Positions 19,635-30,902 of a stretch of 64,000 nucleotides of DNA are shown in pieces. The translations under genes were made by a program, and so were the position numbers. The stretch is from positions 148,132,237 to 148,196,236 of the forward strand of contig CM070899.1 in assembly GCA_036417435.1 (NCBI GenBank). The letters run 5' to 3'. The stretch is from Inia geoffrensis. Its lineage: Eukaryota; Chordata; Mammalia; Artiodactyla; Iniidae. The notes beneath the pieces were generated by a model. That model ran no database searches and was not told where the DNA came from. It worked only from the letters and a program-made list of their open reading frames with translations. How positions within the stretch are numbered: the stretch's first letter is position 1; each line of letters opens with the position of its first letter.

Positions 19635-19930
19635 TCTTTCATGAGTCTTTCAGCAAACAATTATTGAGCACTTACTGTTTGCCAAGGAAGGCATTGTGCT
19701 AAACACTGGTGAATCAGCAATAAATTGTATGTGTATCTGACATCAAGGAACTCACTGAGAAAGGATTTATTGCAGAGAAAAGACATACAGAGCATTACAC
19801 AAGGCAAAAATTGTATAATAGAGTTATGCTTGATCCAGTGTCTTCCCATGAAGCTTCGGCTGCAACATCAGGAAGGCTTCTCAGAGAAGGGCTATAAGAA
19901 GAGAATTTGGAAGGATGAATAAAAGTAAGG
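19635..19930 (-). mobile_element. L2-like 3' region
   Basis: AGCAAACAATTATTGAGCACTTACTGTTTGCCAAGG, GTGCTAAACACTGGTGAATCAGCAA and CATCAAGGAACTCACTGAG are antisense L2 3' end. AGGAAGGCTTCTCAGAGAAGG, then TTGGAAGGATGAATAAAAG, belongs to the segment usually found upstream of it. Confidence 0.7.
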
Positions 19931-20778
19931 CAAGATGGAGAACAGAGCTATCATTTGATGAAATAACATCTAACCGTATGAATATATATTCATAATGTAT
20001 AAATATGTGAGTGCCTAAATATGCAAAGACATGAGGTAAGAGGGCAAAGCACTCTCGGGAGATATCCACTACATCAGTGTGGCTGTGATGTGGGGGTTGG
20101 GAGTGCATGGAGTGATACAGAGAGAGAAGGGTCATCTTATAAAAACACTTCCACATCATGCTGTAAGGATTTCGGTTTTGTCCATTTCTTAGGAGTGGGC
20201 AAATTCTATTTCATAATCACAGATGGTCATTACAATTATAGAATTAATTGAAGTTTTACTCAGCCCTCAGTTTTTCTTTGGCCATGTTGGTACTAGTCTG
20301 AATAATCCTAGCCTAGCACTTCTTTCAAGGCTGTGCTGAAAGTGCTGGCACTTCAGTTTCCCTGTCACCCAGAGTTGGCAGCCTGCCAGCTCTACATTTT
20401 ACAGATCGACTCTTCTACCATGTAGGTGAAAATAACCTTCTGAATTCTCTGGTATGCATTTCAGTTTATGGGCCACCCCAGGAATGAAGCATTCTGTATG
20501 TGTCAGCAACAAAAACAATAGTTAAAAAAATGTAAGCGCCCAATTACATTTGACATTTTAAATTTTATTTTCAGTAATGGCCTTTGATATTTTAGTGAAG
20601 GGATATAGTGCTTTGCTTGAGAGAGGACCATTTCACGTGAGGAAACTTATGAGGCGGAGGCCAGACTCTATAAAAAATAGAGCAGTGAAATAGCAAAATG
20701 TATGTGGACTAAGTGGAGCTTTTGTGCCAGGTGTTTTTGGTTCAGTTTTATTATTTATGGCATTGAACAAATAAACAG
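19931..20778. other. Unassigned noncoding sequence
   Basis: About 0.85 kb, no repeat or gene recognised. Confidence 0.5.
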
Positions 20779-20862
20779 GCATTCAAAAAATAAGATATAC
20801 ATTGAATAAAAGCAGGGGAGGCACTCAAAAAATAAGATAAACATTGAATAAAACCAGGGGAA
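20779..20862. repeat. 42-bp tandem duplication
   Basis: Two copies of a 42-base unit (GCATTCAAAAAATAAGATA.. then GCACTCAAAAAATAAGATA..), differing at only a few positions, directly abutting at 20820/20821. Confidence 0.93.
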
Positions 20863-21620
20863 AACAAATTAGCGGATATAATTTAAAGCAGAGGATATGG
20901 ATAGGTTTGAGTTTAAAGATTTAAGGCACTGATCTCTCCCTTACATGAAAATTTCTAAGCTTTGTTGTGAATGCCAAATATATAGATCTCAGTGAATCTA
21001 GAGCTATTTATAATGAGGAAAAGGGGAAATCACAGCCACCACAGAAAGGTAAGCACATATCTTAGTGTCTCACAGTGTCTGGATCTAGATCATGCTCTTA
21101 GGGCACTATCCATGGGATGTAAGATAGTGTATGTTTTACAGTTTGTCAGAATGATGAATTGTCAGTGTGGCCAATCCAGTATGTGATCAAAAAGGGAAGT
21201 AAAGATGTAACACAGGCATCAGGTGAGGTTAAAAAAATAAACATACACACACACAGAGTTAAAAACAAAGGAACAGGTATAGAAGTGGACTGTAGATGAT
21301 TTTGTTCAGTAGGTCATAAGAGGAGCTTAAAGCACTCTGAGGTCACCAGAGGGCATTCGTATGTGGCACCAGCTTCATGGTGCAAGACTCTCATACAGCT
21401 ATACCTAAGGCACACGAGACTGCAACTTCTTGTGTCTTTCCAGATGTGAAGTCTTGTTAGTAAAGCAATTCGCAGACCTTTTATGACATTCTTCATAGCA
21501 CCGAGCCAAGGGAATTCTTTCAGATTTAGTAGCTAGAAGCCATGGAAGAAGAGGCCAGTTTCCCAAAAGTGTGTTACACATGGTACACATTCAACTATGA
21601 CAGAATTCTAAATACTTTAA
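20863..21620. other. Unassigned noncoding sequence
   Basis: No repeat or gene recognised. A short ACACACACAC run lies near 21245. Confidence 0.5.
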
Positions 21621-21624
21621 GATC

Positions 21625-21960
21625 TAGTTAGCATTAAGTGAAATAAGTGAGACAGAAAAAGGCAAATACTGTATGATATCTGTATGTAGAATCTAAAAAA
21701 TATAACGAACTAGTGAATATAACAAAAAAGAAGCAAAATCACCGATACAGAGAGCAAACTAGTGGTTACCAGTGGGGGGGGGGGGGGGGGAGGGGAAGGG
21801 GGAGGCACAAACTATTGGGTGTAAGATAGACTCAAGGATGTGTTGTATAGCATGGGGAAAATAGCCAATGTTTTATAACTGTAAATGGAAAGTAAGCTTT
21901 AAAAATTGTATAAAAAATTTAAAAATTTTTAAATAAATACAAGTTTTAAAGAGAAAAAAT
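21625..21960 (+). mobile_element. L1 3' end (older cetartiodactyl type)
   Basis: AAGTGAAATAAGTGAGACAG, ACTGTATGATATCTGTATG, GAATCTAAAAAATATAACGAAC and AGCAAACTAGTGGTTACCAG are the end of ORF2 and the 3'UTR of L1. After a poly(G) run, TGTTGTATAGCATGGGG and an AAATAAATAC-rich tail follow. It is 5'-truncated. The antisense counterpart of the same type lies at 27000-27322. Confidence 0.82.
21774..21803 (+). repeat. Poly(G) run and G-rich tract
   Basis: Seventeen consecutive G residues at 21774-21790, then AGGGGAAGGGGGAGG. Strong G-quadruplex potential. Long G runs are also prone to sequencing and assembly length errors. Confidence 0.95.
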
Positions 21961-22077
21961 AAAGTACAATAACTTTAAACATAACTTAAAAAAAAGATCT
22001 CGTTAACATTAATGCTTAAGAAATACAGATGTGTAAGGAATCGTGAAGGGGATGTTGTAATGAAATATAACTGTCTA

Positions 22078-22200
22078 GAACCATATTAAATTGATTTCTA
22101 CTCACCCTGGGAGTTCATTAAAAAGAGAAGAGTTTCGTTCTGTGACATCACACTGTCTGGTTTGTATCTGAGCTTATATACAACAAAACTACTAAAAAGT
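22078..22200 (+). repeat. Dispersed repeat, copy A (unnamed)
   Basis: Shares a long recognisable block with 23245-23365. Both begin CCATATTAAATTGATTTC, continue with a GGGA(G)TTCAT..AA..AGAGA segment and reach TATCTG(A/G)GCTTATAT. Identity is roughly two thirds by eye. No family name recognised. Confidence 0.65.
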
Positions 22201-23244
22201 AGGGCCTGTGAATCATTAGTAGATATGAGTGGGTGACACAAATTAATGGAATGGTGACAGGAAACAGATGTTGAGAAATAAGAAGCAATCTGGAAAAGGA
22301 AGAAGAATAGAATAAATACTTACTAATGAAATGGCCTGTGCTTTTAATAGAGGAGAATGAAAGAAAGTGGCATGCCTACCTTGGCCCACAGTTTAGAATG
22401 ATCCAAATGCAAGGCCTGTAAAATCACAGAGTCTCAAGGGCCAAGCAAAGGCACCATTTTGGAAGAATTTTTAGGTATTTGTATCCTAGCTGTCAACTGC
22501 CTTGGTGGCAGGGTGATAAATGCTTCTGAATTTGAGTTAAACAGACTAAACTCTATGAAACTGTACTTGAACGACTGATGGACTTTCTAATGGTCAGTTC
22601 CCCAAACTCCCTACTGGGGGAGTCAGAGTAGTGCGCCATGGGAAAAACAGAGCAGAAGTGGGGGAACAGGGCACAGCTATCAAAAGGGCACCTGTGGCAA
22701 CTTCCCAGTGGTCACTGTGATGGTCGCCCCTGAAGCCACCGTGATGTTGCTGCATCTGCTCATCGCGAAGATTCTAGCAACAGGCCTCTTCTCGTCCTGC
22801 TTCAGAGCCCCTGAACACCATTAGTAATCATGGCCATTTCCTCTGCTTTAGCTTCCTTCTTTAGAAATGAATTGGTAGACACTTCCACCTAAGATATGAC
22901 AAAGTTGAATGGGATAGCCTGTAGCATAGTGTTCAACTATTTTGGAGAAGAAATTGGGGTATAGACCAAAAATCACAAGAGACACACTTCATAGGATATC
23001 TGTTTAAGTTTTATAGATCTTATATATAGATAGAGCCTGGAGACAGAAAAATAGTGCTACCAAACCTTGCCTCGATTTGATTCCAGACAAATATTTTTCT
23101 AACAATAACAATAACAACCTCCTCTTCTATCTCAACTATTACAGATGCTGACCAGAAATGCCATGTACCAAGCAGTTGGCACGTTTTATCTCAGTTGGCC
23201 AAAGTCTAAGCTCAGTCATCTCTTGAGATCCTTCCCAGCTATAG
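22201..23244. other. Unassigned noncoding sequence
   Basis: About 1 kb between the two dispersed-repeat copies. No repeat family or gene recognised. Confidence 0.5.
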
Positions 23245-23365
23245 ACCCATATTAAATTGATTTCCCACTTTCTCAGGGAATTCATAAAGAAGAGACCAGC
23301 ATCATTTCTTGATGCGGCAGTCTCTGGCTGCTATCTGGGCTTATATCCAGAGGAGCTGGAAAACA
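23245..23365 (+). repeat. Dispersed repeat, copy B (unnamed)
   Basis: Second copy of the block at 22078-22200, same orientation, start-to-start distance about 1.17 kb. Confidence 0.65.
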
Positions 23366-23584
23366 GGCCATTTCACTGCCCACAAGTTCCTGCTTTGAAA
23401 CAAAGGCAGCAAAGTAACATTTCCCCCTTTTCTTCTACTGTGCTCACCCACTCCTGTTCAGACTGCAGTGCTTTGGAGAACCCCTATTCTAACACACAGA
23501 TATCTTTCATTATTAAGAGATTCATGTTTATAATTGAACAACATGAGCTTAAATTGTCTTAAAGGAGTATAATCAGAAAAGGAA

Positions 23585-23755
23585 GGGAAAGGAAATCAAT
23601 TTATAGCCACTATATCCAGTGCTTTTTATGGACTAAATGCAATACACTTGCTCTATCTTATTTTTCATCTTCAGTTTACAAGGAAGAAATCGGAGGCTTA
23701 TAGAATTTAAGTCACAGGTTGAAGGTCAAATAGGCAGAGCCAGGATTTAAGCTTT
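23585..23755 (+). mobile_element. Diverged MIR SINE
   Basis: CCAGTGCTTTTTATGGACTAAATGCAATACAC, CATCTTCAGTTTACAAGGAAGAAATCGGAGGCTTATAGAATTTAAGTCACAGG and GGCAGAGCCAGGATTTAA match forward MIR. Confidence 0.7.
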
Positions 23756-25220
23756 TCCATTACCTTCTTTTGCCTCAGAAGGGACATTGAAAAGAGGGTC
23801 CATAGCCTGCATCTAACTCTGGTAAGAAAGAAGTAAAGCATGTCTGCCAAAAACAGAGAAGAAAACAAAACACAATGGAAGTCCTCTTTCCCTTTGGAAT
23901 TTAAACAGTGCTTGTGTGAAAGCATGAGGATGGAAGTTATACACATGCTTACGTGAGCAGAAATATTCTTAGGAGTCTTGGGATTTACTTCAGACATATT
24001 TTGAATGGATATATTAAAAGAAAGAAAAGAGAGGGGGTGAATAAAAAAGCATCCGATGAATAAGTGAGTGGGAGAAATCATGAGGAATAAAGATGCAGTG
24101 TAATCCTAGCCCAATTCCTTCTGGGGTAAACTAGCATGCTGGTGCTGTCTGTATCACAGGGAATAATATATCAGATGTACTGAGATTACTATTTCTTCAA
24201 AAATAATATTGGTTCTGATCTTTCAGTTTGGCCAGTTGGCTGCAGAAACAACATTGAAAGTTTCCAAAGTTTTTAGCTCAACTGAATATTAAATATGGAT
24301 TCCCTTAGTTGCCTTGATAGAGAGACTGGATAAGTTGCCTTTGGAACCCAGCAGCTAGTTGGCTAGGTGTAGTGTTTTATATCTTACACCTAGCAACCCA
24401 TGTGATGGTTTGCTATTGGAATCATTTCATTAAATCGGACAGACTTCTTTGACTGACTTAACAAGGAAGTCAGCTCAAGAAATGAAACCAAGGAAAGCCA
24501 TTGTCTTTTTTTTTTGCATGACCTGTGAATAGGAATTGGGAACAGACAATAAAGTGTTTGCAGTGTCCATTGATCCTAAGGACACCCATCTATCAGATAT
24601 GTGGTCAGTATCTCCAAAGAGTGTCTGTGTGCTGAAACACTCAAAAGCATCCAGCTTAACCTCAACCTGTCAACCAGACAAGTCCAGCTATTGGAACGTT
24701 GAACATTCGTAAAACAAGTCTTCATGAACTCCTTGGCTGGCCATAACTAGTGGAATTATTAAATTTCTGTAGACGGAACAAACTGACTCCCCACGCTGCT
24801 TTCTTCCTTCCCATAGGCTCCTTGGAAAGAGGCTGCCATGCTTGTGATCTGGGTCCTCAGGGACTCCTATCCTTCTGTCCACTCTCTACTTCCTCTCTTG
24901 TTTGCTAAAGTGTGGGGTCTCTTGCTGCCTCAGTGATCACACTTAGGGCACCTTGGCCTCTTCCAGGGGTTGGTTCTTTGGTCCATCTTCAGGTTTTCAC
25001 TCTATTACACAGGGCTGTTGGATATTCTATCTTCATGCTCTTCAAAATAATCACCAGCCCTGACTTTCTTCCATGCTTAAGATCCTAGCTCCCAGAACTC
25101 ATTCCCCGAACTGAGCTCCAGAACTTTCCCCACCCCCTTGTGTCAAAAGAGATTTTGATCACCTGTACTTTGTCTTTCTATGGAAAGACTTTCTATTTTC
25201 CATGGAAAAATGATGGTCGG
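23756..25220. other. Unassigned noncoding sequence
   Basis: About 1.5 kb with no repeat family and no credible gene. A minus-strand open frame (23707-24081) has no protein-like pattern. It contains a strong inverted repeat at 24362-24394. Confidence 0.5.
24362..24394. repeat. Perfect 10-bp inverted repeat (hairpin)
   Basis: GCTAGGTGTA at 24362-24371 and its exact complement TACACCTAGC at 24385-24394, separated by a 13-base AT-rich loop. With one bulged base the stem could extend by four more pairs. Confidence 0.9.
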
Positions 25221-25224
25221 ATTG

Positions 25225-25378
25225 TTTATCTGAATGATTGCCACATGACACATGTACCTTTGAAATGCAGCTACAGTTATTGAGCACTTCGGTACATATT
25301 TTTCACATCTGATACAACAAACAACCTTGTGATACTCATATCCCGATATCCTCATTCAGATGAGAAAATGGTTTAAGT
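25225..25378 (+). mobile_element. MIR SINE fragment
   Basis: CAGCTACAGTTATTGAGCACTTCGGTACATATTTTTCACATCTGATACAACAAACAACCTTGTGATACTCATATCC and then CATTCAGATGAGAAAATGG match forward MIR. Confidence 0.75.
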
Positions 25379-25589
25379 GATATTGAAATGGATTTCTCAA
25401 ATAAATATTGATCAACAGAGGCATATCTAGAAATCAGAGAGCAGATTCCAAAGCTGTCATGAAATCCAAAACTCACTCACTCTATCAGGACAACTGCAAT
25501 AATTACATTCCTGGGACAGAAGAGCTGCTTGTTTGAGTCACAAACAGTGCCTATGAATTCCTACGAAGTCCCCTTGCATGCCTCTTTTT

Positions 25590-25760
25590 AATATATTTTC
25601 TGAAGTCAAAGAGGAAGGTATTTCCATTTCCCACCTTTTCCGATGGAGAAAACTGAGACACAAACTGATGGACTAAAAGGACTCAATTGGATAACTGAAT
25701 ATCAAAGCCTCAAGTCCTGGACCCTGGTCAGCAGAAACCACTAGGCCACATTTACCTCAT
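25590..25760 (+). mobile_element. MIR SINE fragment
   Basis: AGGAAGGTATTTCCATTTCCCACC, CCGATGGAGAAAACTGAGACACAAAC, GGACTCAATTGGATAACTG and CAGAAACCACTAGGCCAC match the 3' half of MIR. Confidence 0.65.
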
Positions 25761-25860
25761 TCATGAATGAATGTATTGGATTTTGCTACTGGTTGTATTG
25801 TGAGCTCATCTACTATTATTGCAGACAAAATAGAAAGATACATAGAAGTGCTTCCTATGC

Positions 25861-25940
25861 CAGCAGTACTGTTTATTTAATTTTCAATATTCACTATGAT
25901 CAGCAGTATTGTTTATTTAATTTTAAATACTCACTTAGCA
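25861..25940. repeat. 40-bp tandem duplication
   Basis: CAGCAGTACTGTTTATTTAA.. (25861-25900) is followed directly by CAGCAGTATTGTTTATTTAA.. (25901-25940), with a few substitutions. Confidence 0.92.
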
Positions 25941-26664
25941 GTTCAATGGGCAGACCTAGTTACATAAATGCAGACCATGTGAAAATAATCATTCTCAAAC
26001 ATGCAAATATTATACACCTCATCTCATTTCCCCTCTATCTACAGTCATCCTTTAACTACAGTGTCTCACAGACTATCCACTTCCTAATTAGGAAGGGATC
26101 TGGTATTTGTCTTTGTGACTATTCTGTGTAAGTTCCAATTTGCTGCCAAACCCTCGGTCTCCACAGGTGGGAACAGAAGAATAAAGCATTTTGCCCTGGT
26201 TTCTTTTCCAGTGTACAGTTTTCATCTCTGCAGGAGCAATTAATTTTCCCTGTTTAAAAGGACAGAGAAAAGCTTTATCTTTTGCTTTTCATTCTAAGAG
26301 CTTGGCAGATGCAGTATGGGGGCAAAGGCATGTTGGTCCTTCCTGTTTCCCTGCTGAGTCAGATGAGTTAATTTCTGAACAAAATTCTCAGTAGTCTATA
26401 AAGGAGTTGGTAATCTGGTTAGTTTTAGCTGAGTGCTGGGAGAGAATAAAATGTAATGAGAATAACAATGTTAAAAATCTACTTGTGTTCAGTGCATTTA
26501 AAGATGTTTTAAAAATCTTCAGTCCATAGTTTTAGTAATGTGGGTTTTCTTCCTCTTTTTGTAATTTTTTTTTTTTTGCCTCCAGCATAATAAAAACTAT
26601 AGAATGCAACTCAAGACACAAGGGTCTTTATGAAGTCATAATAATAGTGATTATGGTTCAAAGA
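25941..26664. other. Unassigned noncoding sequence
   Basis: No repeat or gene recognised. A T run lies near 26566-26578. Confidence 0.5.
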
Positions 26665-26880
26665 ACAGTGGACTTGAAAGCAAGATTAGACTCCATCTCC
26701 TCCTATTAAGTTTGTGAATCATTTGCCATCTGTTTTCATTTCCCAGTCTCTACAATGGGAAGAATACTCCCCTACCCATCTGATGGATATGTGGTGAGGG
26801 ACATAGACTATGTCAGACAAGAAGACTGTGATGTGCTTTGTTCATTGTAAAGCCTCATGTACCTACATACATTATTTCCT
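26665..26880 (-). mobile_element. Diverged MIR SINE
   Basis: AGTGGACTTGAAAGCAAGATTAGACTCC, TTTTCATTTCCCAGTCTCTACAATGGGAAGAATACTCCCCTACC and GAAGACTGTGATGTGCTTTGTTCATTGTAAAGC follow antisense MIR. Confidence 0.65.
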
Positions 26881-26999
26881 ATAAAATAACATAAAGTGCC
26901 TTTATGGAGAGCCACAATTTTGCCAATATTTCCCAATCCTTTTCACAGGGCGTGGTAACAGTCCCAGGGATTATTTAAATAAAAGGAAAAATAATTTAT

Positions 27000-27322
27000 C
27001 TTTTTATTTTTTATACAATTTTTAAAGGTTACTTTTCATTTACAGTTATTACAAAATATTGGCTATATTCCCCGTGTTGTACAATACGTCCTCTTAGCCT
27101 ATCTTACACCCAATAGTTTGTATCTCCCTCTCTTCCACCCCTCTGTTTCCCCTCCCCCGACACTGGTAACCATTCATTTGTTCTCTGTATCTGCGAGTCT
27201 GCTTCTTTTTTGTTATATTGACTACTTTGTTGTATTTTTTAGATTCCACACATAAGTGATATCACACAGTATTTGTCTTTCTCTCTCTCTCTGACTTAGT
27301 TCACTTAACACAATGCCCTCAA
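27000..27322 (-). mobile_element. L1 3' end, antisense
   Basis: Reverse complement of an L1 3'UTR and ORF2 end. Poly(T)-rich left edge, then TTACAGTTATTACAAAATATTGGCTATATTCCCCGTGTTGTACAATACG, GACACTGGTAACCATTCATTTGTTCTCTGTATCTGCGAG, TTTTTTAGATTCCACACATAAGTGATATCACACAGTATTTGTCTTTC. Same 3' type as 21625-21960. Confidence 0.85.
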
Positions 27323-27359
27323 TTAAAAAATGATTTAGATAGTAAAGTCTTTTGGAAAA

Positions 27360-27505
27360 ATCATGGTGCTGTGTCTCTCAACTTCTATTTCCTTATGTAC
27401 AAAAGTAAGTAAAATACCTGCCCTAGGATTGTTGTGAAGTTTATATTTTTTAATGTTTTGGTGCCAGTAACCAACACATAATAAGTACTAAATTATGGTT
27501 AGTTC
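27360..27505 (-). mobile_element. MIR SINE
   Basis: CTGTGTCTCTCAACTTCTATTTCCTTATGTACAAAAGTAAGTAAAATACCTGCCCTAGGATTGTTGTGAAG and AACCAACACATAATAAGTACTAAATTATGGTTAG match antisense MIR. Confidence 0.78.
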
Positions 27506-29535
27506 TTTCTCCCTACACTGGTCATTCAATCCATCTTGCTCCTGATTTGAGAAAAGCTCCTGGTCCTTACTGAAGGGGAATCAGAGCGGAAGAATGAGCC
27601 CCGGTTAGAGGGGCTGGGAAATACCAGCTGCCACCTAAGAGCCAAATGACCCAGGGTCAGGAAAATCCCTCTCTGTGGGATGAACCACAGGAAGAAGGAA
27701 TGGGGTATTTTCCCCCCTTCACAGACCTAAGGTCAACCTTTAGAACAGAGTTTTTCAATTTTTTTTAACGCAACCCACACAGTACAGTACATCTTGTGCA
27801 GTGAACCGAGTATGCACAAACGTACATACATACAGTCATAGACAAAATTTAATGAAACAGTCCCTACTTTTACTTTTATTGGCAATATATGCGCTTTCTG
27901 GTCTATTCATTCTGTGATCTTTAAAAATAAGATTTTCTGACACCCTAATTGGTAGCAATCCAACAGTTTAAAAATGTTTTTCAGCGTGTCTCCAAGTATG
28001 ACCTCCAACAACACAACTTCATTTGTCACTCCCTACTGTGTCCCTGTCTGATAAGTAACAGAGCCAACTGTTATTGTTTTGCAAATCAGAAAACTAAGAG
28101 ATCATAACCAGGACTTCAAATCTAGAAGAGGTCAAAAATACAAAGCAGAAAAAATATATATATATACCTTTTTCTTTCTTGGATTTTTTGTTCATAATTC
28201 CCAGAGAAAACGTCCTACAGTTCCCCTCAACCTAAATGCTAAGGATCTTTTAATAACAGCAAAAGCATGACATCAGTCTTGGGCCTCCCCAGTCTCCTCT
28301 CAGGGCACCCACTCCATCAGGCTCTGCCACTGCCATCATCAGTAAGATCTAGGTCTTGCAAGCATGCCTGCTTCATGGGACAAGCCCAGAGCCAAATCAC
28401 ATCTCTGTATCCAGACTGTGGTTGAGAAATGTGCCATTTCCCTTAGAAACACAGCATGACCTTTGGCATCATTTAATTGAAGTCTATTATGTTACTTATT
28501 TTTTAATAGAAGATTCCATAGAAGAGTAGGGGATGAATTTGTGGTTGGGATTAGCAGTGAGCCTCATAGCTTTCTCTGTAGTGTCTGACTTGCATCTGTG
28601 CAAGTCAGTTTGTTTTATTAATGCCTAGTGGCCTAAAGCTACTGCCATGATGTTAAAGATGCAGCGTTAGCAGAGAACTGACATAAAGGTTTGTTTTCTA
28701 TGGGAAAGAAAGTAACAATCACATAAGATATTGAACCCCTGGCTTTCCTCCAACTTTCTGGCCTCTATGGTCAAAGGCTGGACTAAAGGTAGAGATTAGA
28801 AAGGGGACCCTGAGGGGGTTAGCATTAAGAATTGGGTAGAGATCAGGGAAATCTAGGCTGGAGGATCAAGGTTGAGATATCACCTTACTTCAGCGTGAGA
28901 CCTGACTTCCTCCGCATTACTCACCCTCCACCAACAGGCAGTTCACATGGACCATCAGGCAACTGGTAAAGAAGGAAGCAAAGTGGTCCCTTGGCTACTG
29001 AATCATCATAGAAGCTTTGTCAGACAGAATACAGAGTTTTATTTGTCATAAATATTGGGACCTCTTCTGTCACCAAGTATAAGAGAGTGCAGTGAACTCC
29101 CGTTGGATCCAGGCCAGCATTTATACTCAAGACATTGAAGAGTGGAACATGAAGTTTCAGTTTCTAGGGAGCTACCATCTTGGACTCAAGTCATAACCTG
29201 GGAGGCCCATCCAAGCAGATGAGAGCAATGAGAGAGGCAGGGCTCAACCACAGGGGAAGGCACCGTGGGGGACAGGTGGAAAGATTGCCTCTAGCAACCT
29301 GGTCCATGATTCAGGGCAGGACTTCAGGCGTAACAGGGAATCAGAGTGGAGATGCTGCTGCCTTGGGGTCCCAGAACAATGTTCAGATCAGGTGCTCCCA
29401 ATGTAAGAAAATTGACTCCTGGATCCTCCTTCCTTGTAGGAGAAAGTCCCTCTTGGGAATGGTTGCTGTTGGTTCTGGGCCAAAGAGAGAGTCCGTGGCT
29501 GACCAGGTTTCATCTGATACTTCCTGTAAGCATGC
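27506..29535. other. Long unassigned stretch with a possible decayed element
   Basis: About 2 kb without a clear gene. 27745-27990 (TTTTTCAATTTTTTTTAACGCAACCCAC..) looks like a decayed interspersed element of unknown family. An (AT)n run lies at about 28151-28166. The + strand frame at 29180-29578 has no protein-like structure. The rest shows nothing I can name. Confidence 0.45.
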
Positions 29536-29539
29536 TTTG

Positions 29540-29690
29540 GGCTCCCTGAGCTTCAGTTTTCTCCTTTCTAGAATGTAATAATAACCCCTGCCTCTAAGGC
29601 TAGGGTTTTTGAGAGGTTTGAATGAGTAGATGGGTACTAATCACGTGGTGTAGGGTCAGGCACAATGATAACAATAGCAATAGTGATGTA
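29540..29690 (-). mobile_element. MIR SINE
   Basis: GAGCTTCAGTTTTCTCCTTTCTAGAATGTAATAATAACCCCTGCCTCTAAGGC, GAGGTTTGAATGAGTAGATG and GGTCAGGCACAATGATAACAA match antisense MIR. Confidence 0.78.
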
Positions 29691-30902
29691 TCTCATTATT
29701 AATATTACTTTTCAGTTTCTGGGATAGGAAGAGGCATTTAAGGTCTAATTCTATCCACTTATCTCACTTACGGGGCTTAAGAAAATCTTCCCAGTCCATA
29801 CAAGTAGTGTACGTGGGTCAGTTATCAAATGTCAAATTTTGTGTTCAAATGTATGAAAGCCCATAACCAGTCTCCACCCCCACGTTCCCATGCTCACTGA
29901 GGGCTCACCTAGCTTACCGCACTTCAGTCATCCTGAGTGCCACCCAACAGTGGACTAGCTAAGAAAACCTGAGTCACAACTCCTGGAGGAAAGTAGGTGG
30001 CCAGTGCCCAGCTCTGTGCCATTTTCTAAGTGGATAGTACAAAAGGTGCTTATAATCAATGGAAGAGATTGCTAAAATGTATGTCACCAGACCTGTCTGG
30101 CATGCTCTTCCACGAAGAAGAGACTAGGCAGATAACCATCTCTTCTGTAGGAAATTAGGTAAAGTTCTTGGAGATGGGAAATAAAACCAGTGACCTCTGA
30201 TGATGGACCTTCTTGTTAAAAGATACTTGGAAACTCTCCTTCTTGTCAGTATTGGGAAAGGGACAAGTAGAAAGTGCTAAGGCATGAGCCCCACCCATGG
30301 GAGAACAACATGAGTCTGCACCTCCAAGTCCAGTTAGACATATGCCATCCTTACTGGGAGGCCATATGCTGTGAACCCGGAAGACTGTGAACATTTATCT
30401 AACTTCTATAACTTTCAGCAATTAGAAACATACCCAAGCAAAGAGACCTGAGGGCCACTTTGTGCTCCATAGTTTAGCAACTTTTCTCTGGTCACTTCTT
30501 TGGATTACTTACTAAGCATTATTTATTCCATGATACCTACGCCCCCTCCCCCCCCCCCCACCCCATTGCAGGCAGTGTGGTTACCAACCCATGTCTCTTC
30601 TTCTCACATTCATTCTCCCCAAGGTCAAAGCTAAAAATGGTGTTTCTAATGACATGTGTCTGTATTTTAAATGGAGCCATCCCCATCATGGTGAGCCCTT
30701 CTTCCACCTCTCCTCCATGTTGATGGGGAAAAACAAAGAACACTGGAAAGGGTAAACTGCCTCTCTCCTGGAGCAGAAAATAGCCCCCAGATTTCAACAT
30801 GGAGCTCAGTAGCTTAGCCCACAGATCACCGTTTTCATGAAATCCTGGAGGAGGAATGAACACACGCTCTTGTGCATAGAGTGTACTTTTGTGATTAGGG
30901 TT
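29691..30902. other. Unassigned noncoding sequence with a C run
   Basis: No repeat family recognised. A C-rich tract (C12 at about 30548-30559, inside GCCCCCT..CACCCC) lies near 30542-30564. The 148-codon minus frame at 30537-30983 starts in this tract and extends into a transposon relic, so it was not accepted as a gene. Confidence 0.5.

Noticed and set aside
22078..23365. Possible LTR pair of an endogenous retrovirus
   Set aside because: The two similar blocks are in direct orientation, but TG..CA ends, a primer-binding site and gag/pol-like sequence between them were not found. Kept only as an unnamed repeat pair.
29180..29578. 132-codon + strand frame with a second overlapping frame
   Set aside because: Two phases open at once, no protein-like composition, no acceptor or donor context seen.
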